From NCBI GenBank assembly GCA_002433465.1, contig DJIE01000161.1, forward strand, positions 1 to 15,515: a stretch of DNA of 15,515 nucleotides, given 5' to 3'. Under the pieces are notes generated by a model. It was not told the origin of the DNA, searched no databases, and was given only the letters and a program-made list of their open reading frames with translations. Source of the stretch: Salinisphaera sp. UBA6602. Lineage in GTDB: Bacteria > Pseudomonadota > Gammaproteobacteria > Nevskiales > Salinisphaeraceae. Below, in pieces: positions 1 through 7,531 of this stretch. The position numbers and the translations under genes were made by a program. Each line of letters starts with the position of its first letter. Positions within the stretch are counted from its first letter, which is position 1.

Positions 1-45
1 GACGGCGATTGGGCCACGTTCTAGCTCTTTTGCGCCGTTTGTTAC

Positions 46-72
46 AAGCCCCGTTTCGACGGGGCTTTTTTT
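46..72 (+). terminator. Rho-independent terminator of an upstream gene
   Basis: The arms AAGCCCCGT (46-54) and ACGGGGCTT (59-67) pair perfectly around a TTCG tetraloop (55-58), and an uninterrupted run of T follows (66-72). This is a textbook intrinsic terminator for plus-strand transcription entering from left of the window. The 45 bases before it show no recognisable gene end. The opposite strand lacks a T run after the stem, so it is probably one-directional. Nothing else is visible between it and the end of the next gene. Confidence 0.93.
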
Positions 73-156
73 GCATCGACACGGTCAGGCGCTGATGTGG
101 ATCGCGTCTAGAACCGTCCTATTGGATGTCCGCCCAGCCCAGTGGGGCGGTCGCGT

Positions 157-1344
157 TCAACCCTCGGACGGTTGTGCCGCGGCGATACGGGTACGCGTTG
201 TCCAGGCCAGTGGCAGGATCGCCGTGTTAAAGGCCAGAAAGACGAGTACCACTGCGTAGGGCGAGGCCCATGCATCGGCCGCAGCCCCGGCGGCGATCGG
301 TGCGACGAAACCCAGCACATAGCCCACCGCGAGCATCCCGGCAGCCAGCGCGCCGGCCGCGTCGGCGTCGCGCAGCAGGGGCGGCAACGCCGTGAGCACG
401 ATCAGTTGCAGGGCGGCGGTCAGGCTTAGCAGCGCGGCGGCGGGGTAGAGCACGACCCGCCCATCGGCGAGCAACAGCGCAAGCAGGCCGACGATATGCG
501 CGCAACAGGTGATGGCCAGCAGCCGCGGTATGCGCAGCACCGGGCGAACGGCGGGGACCAGCGCAAGCGAGGTCACCAGCTGGGCAAGGTTGAACACGAA
601 CAGCATGGTGGCCAGATGATCGCCCTGGCCCTTGTGTTCGAGCAGTGCCCCCATATAGGCGTTGAGGCCGAAGAAGGTAGCCGCGGTCGCGCCCAGCAGC
701 AGGCCAAAACGCCAGAGCAGCGCATCGTTGTACGACGGTAGGCCGCGAATGCGCCCGGGCGAACGTCTACCGTGCAGGCGCGGCGCCAGCAAAAACGGGC
801 ACAAAACGATGGCCGGCAGCGAGAACCAGAACAGGGCGGCCCGCCAGTCGCCGTCCACGGCCGGCAGCAGCACCGGCAGCGTCAGGCCGGCGCCCACGAA
901 CTCGCCCAGCATCATGCCGTTGATATAAATCGCCGCACCGAGCGCGACGAACGACGGGCACCAGCGTCCGACCAGCGCCGGCAGGGCCGGTTGCATGGCC
1001 GCGATACCCAGGCCCATGGCGGCCGTCAGCCCCAGCAGAATCGCGATATCCGGTGCCAGGGCACGCAGCATCGATGCGGTCGCGGTCAGCAGCAGAGCCG
1101 CGAGCAGCGTATTACGGGCCCCGTAGCGGCCGATCAGCCAGGCCGCGGGCAGCGCGCCCAGGCCCAGCATGAATACCGGTAACGTGGTGAGAGCGCCAAG
1201 CGCGGTCTGTCCAAAGACGAGATCGTTTCGAATACGCTCGCCCAGCGGCGCGGCGATCAGAATCGGCGCGCGCATATACACCCCGGCGACCCAGAGCAGC
1301 AGCAGGATGCCGATACGGCGCAGCAGTTCGATCGGCGAAAGCAT
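157..1344 (-). CDS. MFS transporter, CynX/NimT-like
   Basis: A 395-residue, strongly hydrophobic protein with about 12 predicted membrane segments, of the major facilitator superfamily. It resembles the cyanate/nitroimidazole (CynX/NimT) branch: an N-terminal helix with VYMRAPILIAAPL near residues 22-34, a motif-A-like loop IGRYGARN near 71-78, and a glycine-rich stretch GLGIAAMQPALPALV near 111-125. It would sit in the inner membrane and move a small solute; the substrate cannot be read from the sequence. The frame stays open 24 codons upstream, but I chose the ATG at 1344 because the family N terminus begins there, a GGGG tract lies just upstream, and the extra residues look non-coding. It is divergent from pyruvate kinase. 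No cyanase or other cyn gene is in view, so cyanate transport should not be assumed. Confidence 0.85.
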   Translation of the reverse strand: MLSPIELLRRIGILLLLWVAGVYMRAPILIAAPLGERIRNDLVFGQTALGALTTLPVFMLGLGALPAAWLIGRYGARNTLLAALLLTATASMLRALAPDIAILLGLTAAMGLGIAAMQPALPALVGRWCPSFVALGAAIYINGMMLGEFVGAGLTLPVLLPAVDGDWRAALFWFSLPAIVLCPFLLAPRLHGRRSPGRIRGLPSYNDALLWRFGLLLGATAATFFGLNAYMGALLEHKGQGDHLATMLFVFNLAQLVTSLALVPAVRPVLRIPRLLAITCCAHIVGLLALLLADGRVVLYPAAALLSLTAALQLIVLTALPPLLRDADAAGALAAGMLAVGYVLGFVAPIAAGAAADAWASPYAVVLVFLAFNTAILPLAWTTRTRIAAAQPSEG

Positions 1345-1415
1345 GGGCGGCCCCGCGGTGAATGGGCGCCCGAGTCTAGGGCCTGTGGTGGTTTGGTACG
1401 AGCACCCTGTGGGCA

Positions 1416-1469
1416 CGCACCGATCGCGTTCTGCGGTGCGCAGCTTAAAACCATGATTTTCCTAAGCTG
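1416..1469. promoter_or_regulatory. Divergent promoter region with two inverted repeats
   Basis: The 164 bases between the divergent transporter and pyruvate kinase genes (1345-1508) must hold both promoters. Two adjacent inverted repeats lie in it: CGCACCG (1416-1422) with CGGTGCG (1434-1440), separated by 11 bases, and CAGCTTA (1441-1447) with TAAGCTG (1463-1469), separated by 15 AT-rich bases. The second has the size and symmetry of a dimeric regulator site. I could not place convincing -35/-10 hexamers. The regulator, if any, is unknown. Confidence 0.4.
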
Positions 1470-1508
1470 TCATGCGGTCCATACAGGTGCTGTGCTAGCG
1501 TTCGACGC

Positions 1509-2930
1509 ATGAAACGCAAAACGAAAATTGTTGCCACCCTTGGCCCGGCGTCGGATTCGCCGGAGGTGCTCACGAAGCTGCTCTCGGCGGGGGTCAACGT
1601 CGTACGGATCAACTTCTCCCACGGCCAGGCCGAGGATCATCGTGAGCGCGTGCGTCGCGTGCGCGAAGCCGCCGCCGAGCTGCAACTGCCGGTGGCCGTA
1701 CTCGCCGACCTGCAGGGGCCGAAGATTCGTATCGAATCCTTCGCGGAGGGCGCGGTGGAGCTGGAAACCGGCCAGGCATTCACCCTGGATACGCGCATGG
1801 CCTCGGATGCAGGCACGCATGATGCGGTGGCCATTCATTACGAACCGCTGCTGGCCGACGTCAAAGCCGGCAGCCAGCTGTTGATCAACGACGGCGCGAT
1901 TTCACTGGCGGTGGACGCGGTCGACGATCACCGTATTCAGTGCACCGTCGAGGTCGGCGGCAAGCTCTCCGGGCGCAAGGGCGTGAATCTGCGCGGCGGC
2001 GGGCTGTCGGCGGGCGGACTCACGGAGAAGGACTTCGACGATATTCGCGTTGCCGCCGAGCTGGACGTCGACTATCTCGCCGTGTCCTTCGTGCGCAGCG
2101 CGGCCGATCTGCACGAGGCGCGCGAACGCCTGGAAGCCGCAGGCGGTAAAGCGCGCCTATGCGCCAAGATCGAGCGCGCGGAAGCGATTGCGGCACTCGA
2201 CGAGATCATTCAGGCCAGCGACGCGGTGATGGTCGCACGCGGTGATCTGGGGGTAGAGATCGGCGACCCCGAGCTGCCCGGCGTACAAAAGCGCATCATC
2301 GCGACCGCGCGGGAAATGAACCGACTGGTCATTACCGCCACCCAGATGATGGAATCGATGATCGAGAACCCGATTCCCACCCGTGCCGAAGTCCTGGATG
2401 TGGCCAATGCCACGCTCGACGGCACCGATGCCGTCATGCTGTCGGCAGAAACCGCGGTCGGTCGCTACCCGGTCCAGACGGTGGCCGCGATGGCCAAAAT
2501 CTGTATCGGCGCAGAGCGCGAAGCCACCGCCGACCGTCCGGCCAGCGGGCTGGCCGCACATTTTCAGCGTACCGACGAGGCCATTGCCATGGCCACGATG
2601 TATACCGCGCGGCATATGCATGCCGATGCCATCATCGCGCTCACCGAGTCCGGTACGACCGCCCTGCTGATGTCGCGCCAGGACACGCATATCCCCATTT
2701 TTGCGCTGACCCAGTATCCGGCATCGGAGCGCTATCTGGCCCTGTGTCGAAACGTGTTTCCGGTGGCATTTTTGCCCTCCGAGCTCAACGGCGTGGTGCC
2801 GGTGGATGAAGCCGTGGCCTGTCTGCGCACGCGCGGCGATCTGGAAAGTGGCGACCGGGTGCTGGTCACCAAGGGGGATTTCACCGGGCCGGGTGGCACC
2901 AACGCCATGAAGATCATCACGGTTGATTGA
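1509..2930 (+). CDS. pyk: Pyruvate kinase (type II)
   Basis: Catalyses the last step of glycolysis, phosphoenolpyruvate plus ADP to pyruvate plus ATP, in the cytoplasm. It is 473 residues, close to the usual 470-480 of PykA-type enzymes. The N-terminal KIVATLGPAS and VRINFSHG (R33, N35, S37, H38 bind substrate and nucleotide) are intact. The B domain follows at about 70-170. The catalytic lysine is K220 with metal ligands E222 and D246 (in MVARGDLGVE). The signature ITATQMMESM contains T278, followed by the PTRAEVLDVANA and DAVMLSAETAVGRYP motifs. The C-terminal effector domain (about 345-473) ends in GGTNAMKIITVD. No strong ribosome site precedes the ATG, but the conserved N terminus fixes the start. 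The gene appears complete and is probably monocistronic, given the hairpin 12 bases after its stop. In other bacteria it often lies beside pgk or fba; neither is seen here. Confidence 0.98.
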   Translation: MKRKTKIVATLGPASDSPEVLTKLLSAGVNVVRINFSHGQAEDHRERVRRVREAAAELQLPVAVLADLQGPKIRIESFAEGAVELETGQAFTLDTRMASDAGTHDAVAIHYEPLLADVKAGSQLLINDGAISLAVDAVDDHRIQCTVEVGGKLSGRKGVNLRGGGLSAGGLTEKDFDDIRVAAELDVDYLAVSFVRSAADLHEARERLEAAGGKARLCAKIERAEAIAALDEIIQASDAVMVARGDLGVEIGDPELPGVQKRIIATAREMNRLVITATQMMESMIENPIPTRAEVLDVANATLDGTDAVMLSAETAVGRYPVQTVAAMAKICIGAEREATADRPASGLAAHFQRTDEAIAMATMYTARHMHADAIIALTESGTTALLMSRQDTHIPIFALTQYPASERYLALCRNVFPVAFLPSELNGVVPVDEAVACLRTRGDLESGDRVLVTKGDFTGPGGTNAMKIITVD

Positions 2931-2942
2931 CCGCAGGTCGCG

Positions 2943-2971
2943 CGGTCATCGGCGCACAGCGCCGGTGACCG
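2943..2971 (+). terminator. Strong hairpin after pyk, possible terminator
   Basis: Thirteen-base arms (2943-2955 and 2959-2971) pair throughout with a single T-G wobble and a three-base ACA loop, beginning 12 bases after the pyk stop codon. Only TT follows directly, then AGAAT, so it lacks a proper U-tract. It may stop or pause transcription, or protect the pyk mRNA 3' end. The gap to the next gene is only 75 bases, so readthrough into it remains possible. Confidence 0.55.
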
Positions 2972-3005
2972 TTAGAATGCGGCGACCGACCGCCAGACAA
3001 GACCG

Positions 3006-4088
3006 ATGGATTTTCACGACGTACTGACCCTGCGTGCCGGGCATGGCGCGCGTGCCGTGCTGGAAACGCAGGGCTTGAACCCGGGCCAGATCGGAGCCAT
3101 GGCCGGCGCGGCCGGCGGGCCGAAATGGCTCATTCTTTCGGCGCTGGATCAGTATCTGTTTTCCGACTGGCTGCATCGCGACGGTGCCGCGCAGCCGGTG
3201 GATCTGGTGGGGTCGTCGATCGGCGCCTGGCGCTTCGCGGCCGCCTGCCACAGTCACGACCCGGCCGCGGCGATCGCACGGCTTGAAAACGCTTATCTGG
3301 ACCAGTTCTATAGCGCCAAGCCGGATCGCGATGAGATCAGCGCCACCGTGCGCTCGATTCTCGATACGTTTCTCACCGATGAGGTACGCGACGGCATACT
3401 CGGCCACCCGCGTTTTCGCCTGCACGTACTGACCGTGCGTTCGCGCGCGCTCACCCGTAGCGAAGCACGGGCAGCATTGATGTTCGGCTCGGGCCTCGGC
3501 GCGCTGGGCAACGCAGTCTCCCGCCACAGCCTGCGGTGGTTCTTCGAGCGGGTGGTGTTTTCGCGCACACCGGGCGGATTGCACTGGGCCGATACGCATC
3601 TCGGTGTCCACAGCGTCGAACTCAACGCGGCCAACGTGCGCGACGCGGTCTATGCCAGCGGTAACGTGCCGTTGGTGATGCGCGGCGTGGTCGATCCGGC
3701 CGGCGCGCCGCCGGGGGTTTATCGCGATGGCGGCATCGTCGACTACCATATCGATCAGCCGCTGCTGGGCGCGGATGCACCGGCCCCGCTCGTGCTCATG
3801 CCGCACTATGACGAACGCCTCGTGCCCGGCTGGTTCGACAAGAGCCTGCCCTGGCGGCGCCCGCGCCATGCCGCCAACACGCTGCTCATCGGTCCCGGCC
3901 CGGCGCTGCGTGATCGGCTGGTTGATCGCAAGGTGCCCGATCGCAAGGATTTCTACCGCTATGCCGGAAACGACGATGCGCGGCTCGCGGCCTGGCATCA
4001 GGCCATCGATGCCGGCCGGCTGATGCGCGATGCTTTCATCGAGTTCGCGGCCAGCGACGAACCGGCCCGCTATGTGAAACCGCTATGA
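3006..4088 (+). CDS. Patatin-like phospholipase family protein
   Basis: A 360-residue protein with the patatin fold and its Ser-Asp dyad. A glycine-rich oxyanion-hole loop, AGAAGGPKW, lies near 33-41. The nucleophile elbow is G69-S-S-I-G73 with Ser71 as the likely nucleophile, and the catalytic aspartate is D241 in DGGIVDYH. The family hydrolyses acyl esters of phospholipids or other lipids; the actual substrate is not evident. I see no signal peptide or membrane segment, so it is probably cytoplasmic or peripheral to the inner membrane. The ATG at 3006 gives a sensible N terminus, although no clear ribosome site precedes it. Its stop overlaps the start of maf by four bases (ATGA at 4085-4088), so the two are likely co-transcribed and translationally coupled. 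No C-terminal outer-membrane barrel domain is present, which separates it from PlpD-type autotransporters. Confidence 0.88.
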   Translation: MDFHDVLTLRAGHGARAVLETQGLNPGQIGAMAGAAGGPKWLILSALDQYLFSDWLHRDGAAQPVDLVGSSIGAWRFAAACHSHDPAAAIARLENAYLDQFYSAKPDRDEISATVRSILDTFLTDEVRDGILGHPRFRLHVLTVRSRALTRSEARAALMFGSGLGALGNAVSRHSLRWFFERVVFSRTPGGLHWADTHLGVHSVELNAANVRDAVYASGNVPLVMRGVVDPAGAPPGVYRDGGIVDYHIDQPLLGADAPAPLVLMPHYDERLVPGWFDKSLPWRRPRHAANTLLIGPGPALRDRLVDRKVPDRKDFYRYAGNDDARLAAWHQAIDAGRLMRDAFIEFAASDEPARYVKPL

Positions 4089-4669
4089 CCCGACGATTGA
4101 TTCTGGCCTCGGCCTCGCCCCAGCGCGCCAAGCTGCTCGACCAGCTCGGCGTCGCGCATACGGCGATCGCCGCCGATATCGACGAAACGCCGCAGCCGGG
4201 CGAAAGCGCCGAAGCCCTGGCCGAACGTCTGGCCCGCGGCAAAGCGCAGGCGCTGGCCGAGCGCTATGGCGAAGACGCCGTGCTCGGCTCGGATACCGTC
4301 GTTGCCCTCGGCGATCGGCTGTATGGCAAGCCGGCCGACGCCGCCGACGCCGAGTGGATGCTGGCGTCGCTGGCCGGCACCACGCATCGGGTGGTCAGCG
4401 GTGTCGCACTCTGCGTTGGTGGGCGCGGTGTTTCGCGTATTTCCACGAGCACCGTCACGATGCGCGAAACCACGGCCGCCGAGCGCGCGGCCTATATCGC
4501 CAGCGGCGAACCCATGGGCAAGGCCGGCGGTTATGCGATTCAGGGCCGCGGTGCGATCTTCATCGCCCGGCTCGACGGCAGCTATTCCAGCGTGATGGGC
4601 CTGCCCCTGTTTGAGACTGCGGCCCTGCTCGACGAGGCCGGCTTCGATTTGCTTGGAGCCATGGCGTGA
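4085..4669 (+). CDS. maf: Maf nucleoside triphosphate pyrophosphatase (YhdE type)
   Basis: A 194-residue cytoplasmic house-cleaning enzyme that hydrolyses non-canonical or excess nucleoside triphosphates to monophosphate and pyrophosphate. The Maf signature is intact: the phosphate loop SASPQR at 9-14, the GSDTVV segment at 68-73 with the catalytic aspartate D70, GKPADAADAEWML at 81-93, and KAGGYAIQG at 146-154. The KAGGYAIQG and GSYSSVMGLPLFET segments match the dTTP/UTP-preferring YhdE subgroup rather than the YceF (m7GTP) subgroup, so dTTPase/UTPase activity is the likely assignment. It starts inside the patatin gene's stop (ATGA overlap) and its own TGA overlaps the GTG of the next gene. 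In many gammaproteobacteria this gene sits with mreBCD and rng; here it does not. Confidence 0.95.
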   Translation: MTRRLILASASPQRAKLLDQLGVAHTAIAADIDETPQPGESAEALAERLARGKAQALAERYGEDAVLGSDTVVALGDRLYGKPADAADAEWMLASLAGTTHRVVSGVALCVGGRGVSRISTSTVTMRETTAAERAAYIASGEPMGKAGGYAIQGRGAIFIARLDGSYSSVMGLPLFETAALLDEAGFDLLGAMA

Positions 4670-5616
4670 CGGCCCCGTCGCCTGCCCGTATCGCGGCCGT
4701 GTTTCCGCTGGTCGCCGGCGTGCTCGCGGTCATGGCTTACCTGGCGCCCTCGGCGTTCGTGGCCGGCAAACCGGCGATCGTGCCGCTGCTGGTCGTCATC
4801 ATGTTCGGCATGGGGCTGACCCTGACGCCGGCCGATTTTTCGCGCGCGATCACGCGCTGGCCGGTGGTGTTGCTCGGTGTAGTGCTGCAGTTCGGGCTCA
4901 TGCCGCTGGCGGCATGGGCCATCGCGAATGTGCTGGGCCTCGATGCGCCTTTAGCGCTGGGCCTGATACTCGTCGGGAGCGTGGCGGGTGGCACCGCCTC
5001 GAACGTCATCTGTTTTCTGGCCGGTGGCGACGTGGCGCTGTCGATCACGCTCACCAGTATCGCCACCCTGGTCTCGGTCGTGGCCACGCCCTTGCTCACC
5101 TGGCTCTATGCCGACGCGCAGCTGGGGGTGCCGGTGGCCTCGATGCTGATCAGCATCGCCGAAATCGTGATCGTGCCGGTGGTGGCCGGCATGGTGCTCA
5201 ATCTATGGATCGGCGACCGCTGGCGCTCGCGCGACGGCTGGTGTGCGCTCGGCTCGTCCATCGCGATTGCCGTGGTGATCGCGATCATCGTTGCCCTCAA
5301 CGCCGACTCCATCGCACGCATGGGGCTGGTGGTGCTGGCTGCGGTGGTATTGCACAACCTCGTTGGTCTGACGGCGGGCTATGGCTGTGCGCGGCTGCTG
5401 ACCGGCGACCGGCGTATTGCCCGTACGCTGGCCATCGAGGTCGGCATGCAGAATTCGGGGCTGGCGGTCGCGCTCGCCCAGCAGTATTTCTCGGCTGCTG
5501 CGGCGTTGCCCGGGGCGGTGTTCTCGGTGTGGCACAACGTCAGCGGTGCGCTGTTCGCGGCTGCCTGTTCGCGTTCCACGCGTCGTGCCGGGCACGACGC
5601 GTCAGATGGTATCTAG
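4666..5616 (+). CDS. Bile acid:sodium symporter family (BASS) transporter
   Basis: A 316-residue inner-membrane protein with about 9 or 10 hydrophobic helices of the SBF/BASS family. Landmarks are FGMGLTLTPADF near 46-57, the cross-over helix region GSVAGGTASNVICFLAGGD near 105-123, and EVGMQNSGLAVALA near 260-273. Both crossing motifs bind sodium in characterised homologues. The bacterial substrate is usually an organic anion, and the name does not imply bile acids. The start is the GTG at 4666, overlapping the maf TGA as GTGA. A GGAG at 4655-4658 makes this one of the few genes here with a visible ribosome site. The gene ends tail to tail with the PhaC-like gene, the stop codons sharing CTAG at 5613-5616. 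A perfect palindrome occupies its last codons. Confidence 0.9.
   Translation: MTAPSPARIAAVFPLVAGVLAVMAYLAPSAFVAGKPAIVPLLVVIMFGMGLTLTPADFSRAITRWPVVLLGVVLQFGLMPLAAWAIANVLGLDAPLALGLILVGSVAGGTASNVICFLAGGDVALSITLTSIATLVSVVATPLLTWLYADAQLGVPVASMLISIAEIVIVPVVAGMVLNLWIGDRWRSRDGWCALGSSIAIAVVIAIIVALNADSIARMGLVVLAAVVLHNLVGLTAGYGCARLLTGDRRIARTLAIEVGMQNSGLAVALAQQYFSAAAALPGAVFSVWHNVSGALFAAACSRSTRRAGHDASDGI
5578..5602. repeat. Perfect 25-base palindrome at a convergent gene junction
   Basis: The arms ACGCGTCGTGCC (5578-5589) and GGCACGACGCGT (5591-5602) are perfect reverse complements around a single central G at 5590. It lies within the last codons of the symporter gene and just downstream of the stop of the opposing PhaC-like gene. 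RNA from either strand would fold into a very stable hairpin, so a two-way terminator or mRNA 3'-end barrier is the natural reading. Neither side carries a T run. A protein-binding site or a dispersed repeat is also possible. Confidence 0.75.
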
Positions 5617-6755
5617 TCCGAACGCACGGCAAGCCAGTCGGCGGCGATACGCCAGGTATGGGTCGGCGCCTCGCTGCCGGCGAACACCCCGGCGTGGCCG
5701 CCCGGCGCCAGCTCGAAGCGGCGGTCTTCGCTGGTGACCAGGGCCATGATGCGGCGCACGCTCGCCACGCCGACCAGCTGGTCGGATTCGCCGGCGATGG
5801 CGAGCAGCGGGCAGTCGATGCGCGCCAGATCGGATTCGACCTCGCCCAGGCGTACGGTGCCGCTGGCCAGGGCGTTGTCGATCCAGAGCGTAACCAGAAA
5901 ATCCTGAACCAGCGTGCCGGGGTAGTCGAGCATATCGCCCATCCAGCGGCCGAAGGTGGCATGGGTGGCCACGAAGTCGCGATCGCCCAGCCCGCGTAGC
6001 AGCGACAGATAGGTAGTCAGGCTGCCGATGGGGTTGGTGAGCTTGAACGCCATGCCGTTGAGCCAGCCCGGCACATGCATCAATCGCGGATCGATCTGGT
6101 GGACGCGCCAGCGGGTATGGCGACGAATCAGGCGTGCCGGGCCATTGAGCGCGCGCAGCGTACGCGCGGCCAGGGTCGCATCATGCATGTCGATCGGGCT
6201 GGCGATGGTCACGATGTTGCGAATACCGTAATCGCGGCCCGTGCCGGCATAAATCAGGGTGAACAGCCCGCCCATGCAGTAGGCAAGCAGCGATACATCG
6301 GGGCTGCCGCTATGCGCGCGAACCGCGGTGAGGGCATCGGGCAGCAGGCGCAGGGCATAGTCGCGTACGCCCAGATGGGCATCGTCGCGGCCCGGCTCGC
6401 CCCAGTCGATGAGGTAGACGGCAAAGCCGCGCGCGCGCAGATAGCGCACCAGGCTGCGCTGCGGCAACAGATCGAAGATGAGCGTGCTGGCTGCCAGCGG
6501 CGGCACGAGCACGACCGGTATGGCGTGCTCGTGCTCGGCAACCGGCTCGACGCCGTCGCCCACCGGGATTTCGTCGTCCTCAAGTGGCGGGTAGTAGCGG
6601 ACCGCCATCAGTCCCAGGCGATGAATGACGCGATAGGGCGTGCGCTCGGCCTGGTAGAGGTCAGGGTCCTTGCGCAGCCAGTCTCGCCCGTTGGTCAGGG
6701 CATCGCGTGCGTTGTCACGCGCCGCTGCGGCGCGACGGCGGATTCGGTCGAGCAT
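5613..6755 (-). CDS. PhaC-like alpha/beta hydrolase (class III PHA synthase-like)
   Basis: A 380-residue protein resembling the PhaC subunit of class III polyhydroxyalkanoate synthases (about 355 residues), which polymerise hydroxyacyl-CoA. PhaC-like landmarks are PVVLVPPLAAS near 80-90, DLLPQRSLVRYL near 95-106, VYLIDWGEP near 113-121, the nucleophile elbow LAYCMGGLF with Cys160, NIVTIASPIDM near 180-190, and the remaining triad members D325 (GESDQLV) and H354 (GGHAGVF). The usual GxCxG box reads AxCxG here, with Ala158 in place of the first glycine. The first 40 residues are charged and helical. No phaE, phasin, phaA or phaB is nearby, so polymer synthesis is not established; a thiol-dependent acyl hydrolase or transferase is equally possible. 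It appears to be the last gene of a four-gene minus-strand unit, 56 bases after msrA, and its stop shares CTAG with the opposing gene. Confidence 0.82.
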   Translation of the reverse strand: MLDRIRRRAAAARDNARDALTNGRDWLRKDPDLYQAERTPYRVIHRLGLMAVRYYPPLEDDEIPVGDGVEPVAEHEHAIPVVLVPPLAASTLIFDLLPQRSLVRYLRARGFAVYLIDWGEPGRDDAHLGVRDYALRLLPDALTAVRAHSGSPDVSLLAYCMGGLFTLIYAGTGRDYGIRNIVTIASPIDMHDATLAARTLRALNGPARLIRRHTRWRVHQIDPRLMHVPGWLNGMAFKLTNPIGSLTTYLSLLRGLGDRDFVATHATFGRWMGDMLDYPGTLVQDFLVTLWIDNALASGTVRLGEVESDLARIDCPLLAIAGESDQLVGVASVRRIMALVTSEDRRFELAPGGHAGVFAGSEAPTHTWRIAADWLAVRSD

Positions 6756-6811
6756 GGACGTATTGTCGCACGCCCTGCGCCGCCGGCCGCGGTTAGATGC
6801 CCTGTGGGGTC

Positions 6812-7471
6812 CTAGTTGTGCCCGCCGGCGGCTTCGCCCCAGCGTTTTTCGAGCACCGCATCGCGGCGACAGGAATTGCGATAGAACTTGTAGCGCAGGG
6901 AATTCTTCTTGTAATAGTCCTGATGGTATTCCTCGGCCGGATAGAACGTGGTGGCGGCCACGATCTTCGTCACGATCGGCGAGGGCGCGTCGGGGTCGTT
7001 CTGTAGCGCTTTTTTGGACTGTTCGGCGGCCGTTTTCTGGGCGTCGTTCACGTAGAAGATCTCGCTGCGATAGGAGTCGCCGCGATCACAGAACTGGCCA
7101 CGGTCATCGGTGGGGTCGATGTTGTGCCAGAAGGTATCGAGCAGTTGGGCGTAATCCACCTGATCGGTCTTGTAGATCACCTTCACCGCTTCGGCATGGC
7201 CGCTGGTTTCGGCGGTCACGTCGCGATAGCTGGGGTCGGGTAGATGCCCGCCGGTATAGCCCGAGGTGGTGGAGACCACGCCCTCGACCTGATCGAAGGC
7301 TTCTTCCACGCACCAGAAGCAGCCGCCGGCAAAGATCGCCACGCCTTCGTCGGCGCCCACGTCCGGCTTGAAGGGCGCGTCCGGTGCCGGCGCCTCGGCC
7401 GCACCGGCCGATGCGCAGAACAACAGTGTGACGCTGACAAGAACGATAAGACGGCAGGACAGACGACGCAT
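6812..7471 (-). CDS. msrA: Peptide-methionine (S)-S-oxide reductase MsrA, exported
   Basis: Reduces the S-epimer of methionine sulfoxide in proteins. The 219-residue product has an N-terminal signal peptide (charged MRRLSCR, hydrophobic core, likely cut after AGA near residue 24), so it should act in the periplasm. The catalytic domain spans about 43-200: GCFWCVEEAF contains the nucleophile Cys51, GYTGG follows at 71-75, the acid is E94 in GHAEAV, then come FWHNIDPTDDRGQFCDRG near 114-131 and YHQDYY near 182-187. Cys201 in the C-terminal tail is a likely resolving cysteine. There is no fused or adjacent MsrB. The start is the first ATG that gives a complete signal peptide. It lies 60 bases after the MFS gene and 56 before the PhaC-like gene on the same strand, suggesting shared transcription. 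A periplasmic MsrA needs an electron source such as a DsbD-like protein, which is not in view. Confidence 0.96.
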   Translation of the reverse strand: MRRLSCRLIVLVSVTLLFCASAGAAEAPAPDAPFKPDVGADEGVAIFAGGCFWCVEEAFDQVEGVVSTTSGYTGGHLPDPSYRDVTAETSGHAEAVKVIYKTDQVDYAQLLDTFWHNIDPTDDRGQFCDRGDSYRSEIFYVNDAQKTAAEQSKKALQNDPDAPSPIVTKIVAATTFYPAEEYHQDYYKKNSLRYKFYRNSCRRDAVLEKRWGEAAGGHN

Positions 7472-7531
7472 GGACGGCTCGGTAGCGGATTCGATAATGA
7501 GTTTACGCCCACGCGCGGGTGGCCGATGCGC

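Noticed and set aside
157..1344. Assigning cyanate transport (cynX)
   Set aside because: Similarity is at subfamily level only and no cynS, cynT or cynR lies nearby.
1345..1416. N-terminal extension of the CynX-like transporter
   Set aside because: The first 24 residues have no counterpart in the family and precede a well-placed ATG with a GGGG tract.
2946..3998. A 350-residue minus-strand frame opposite the patatin gene
   Set aside because: The patatin frame has the full catalytic dyad; the reverse frame shows only composition-biased sequence.
4611..5999. A 462-residue plus-strand open frame across maf, the symporter and the PhaC-like gene
   Set aside because: It is Arg/Gly/Ala-rich, lacks motifs, and overlaps three well-supported genes, so it is a shadow frame.
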